From Limnohabitans sp. 2KL-1 (lineage in GTDB: Bacteria; Pseudomonadota; Gammaproteobacteria; Burkholderiales; Burkholderiaceae_C), in contig NZ_NESL01000006.1 of the NCBI RefSeq assembly GCF_003063435.1, positions 62,001 through 126,000 of the forward strand: a DNA stretch of 64,000 bases, in the 5' to 3' direction. This document shows, piece by piece, positions 63,881 to 64,000 of this stretch; positions within the stretch are counted from its first letter, which is position 1, and each line of letters starts with the position of its first letter. A model generated the notes under the pieces. The model was given only the letters and a program-made list of their open reading frames with translations, was not told the origin of the DNA and did no database searches. The translations under genes and the position numbers were made by a program.

Positions 63881-63933
63881 GGCCTGGATGCCCACACTTT
63901 CCTTTCTTACCGCAGTACCCCAGAAAGAAAACC

Positions 63934-64000
63934 ATGTCCCAGCACTTTGATGCCTTGGAAACGCGCGCCCCAGAAGTCCGTGAAGCCGCCTTGATGGCCG
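63934..64000 (+). CDS. Start of a PaaK-like phenylacetate-CoA ligase family gene (cut by window end)
   Basis: Only about 22 codons are in the window: MSQHFDALETRAPEVREAAL and on. The LETR.P..REA start is typical of PaaK-type ligases that follow livF in related operons. The ATG has AAAGAAAACC before it. Function is inferred from this short start and context, so it is tentative. Together with the first CoA ligase it would flank the importer with two acid-activating enzymes. Confidence 0.55.
   Translation, partial: MSQHFDALETRAPEVREAALMA

Overview
The window looks like chromosomal DNA of a betaproteobacterium in the Burkholderiales, most likely Comamonadaceae (Limnohabitans/Rhodoferax/Hydrogenophaga-like). 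This is judged from the protein sequences, the high GC, the def-fmt next to dprA arrangement, and the Gts-type sugar transporter beside a TctDE-type two-component system. No rRNA, tRNA, phage, intact insertion sequence or CRISPR array was seen. Most of the window is dense, ordinary chromosome with many ATGA-type translational overlaps.

Layout. 1-2.2 kb is the 3' part of a UvrA-family gene. 2.3-4.0 kb is a cobalt-type nitrile hydratase operon on the minus strand (alpha, beta, accessory protein). 4.2-7.5 kb is yajC-secD-secF. 7.6-11.5 kb holds dprA (minus) and def-fmt-azlC-azlD (plus). 11.6-18.3 kb holds pgk, a fatty-acid desaturase, pyk, fba and purC. 18.4-22.2 kb holds cnoX/ybbN (minus) and purE-purK-sua5. 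22.2-25.6 kb holds, on the minus strand, a lipase-like lipoprotein, a SemiSWEET and dacB. 25.6-28.9 kb is an overlapping operon of a DMT exporter, tsaB, rimI and a uracil-DNA glycosylase. 28.9-31.7 kb holds psd and a NodIJ-type ABC exporter. 31.8-35.5 kb is more AT-rich: a delta-60-repeat lipoprotein, a LysR regulator and a Bug/TctC-type binding protein. 35.7-37.5 kb holds two beta-oxidation-type genes. 37.5-41.4 kb holds a potassium channel, a metallophosphoesterase, a Ser/Thr kinase fused to a universal-stress domain, and an SrkA-like kinase. 41.4-48.9 kb is a sugar module: glucokinase, histidine kinase and response regulator on the minus strand, divergent from a GtsABC-type glucose/mannose ABC transporter with its MalK-type ATPase. 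49.1-54.6 kb holds a wrbA remnant, fumC, a glycine-rich lipoprotein, an MFS transporter and htpG. 54.8-56.6 kb holds an RluF-type pseudouridine synthase and a Crp/Fnr regulator. 56.8-64 kb is an acyl-CoA ligase with a complete LivGHMKF-type ABC transporter, followed by the start of a second CoA ligase that runs off the window.

How the genes fit together. Glucose import (Gts), glucokinase, and the pgk/pyk/fba enzymes give a sugar-to-pyruvate route. purC, purE and purK belong to purine synthesis. tsaB and sua5 belong to t6A tRNA modification. The Liv transporter flanked by CoA ligases looks like import plus activation of an organic acid, and the divergent Crp/Fnr gene next to an 18-base palindrome suggests local control.

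The most unusual observations are: an in-frame internally deleted wrbA gene that keeps its start, ribosome-binding site and both termini; a REP-like hairpin family in which stem bases covary while flanks and loop stay fixed; two strong tandem hairpins between livK and livF; a kinase-USP/phosphoesterase/SrkA signalling cluster; and three candidate operators (LysR-, Crp/Fnr- and OmpR-type). I did not find a convincing entirely new multi-gene system; the kinase cluster is the closest candidate.
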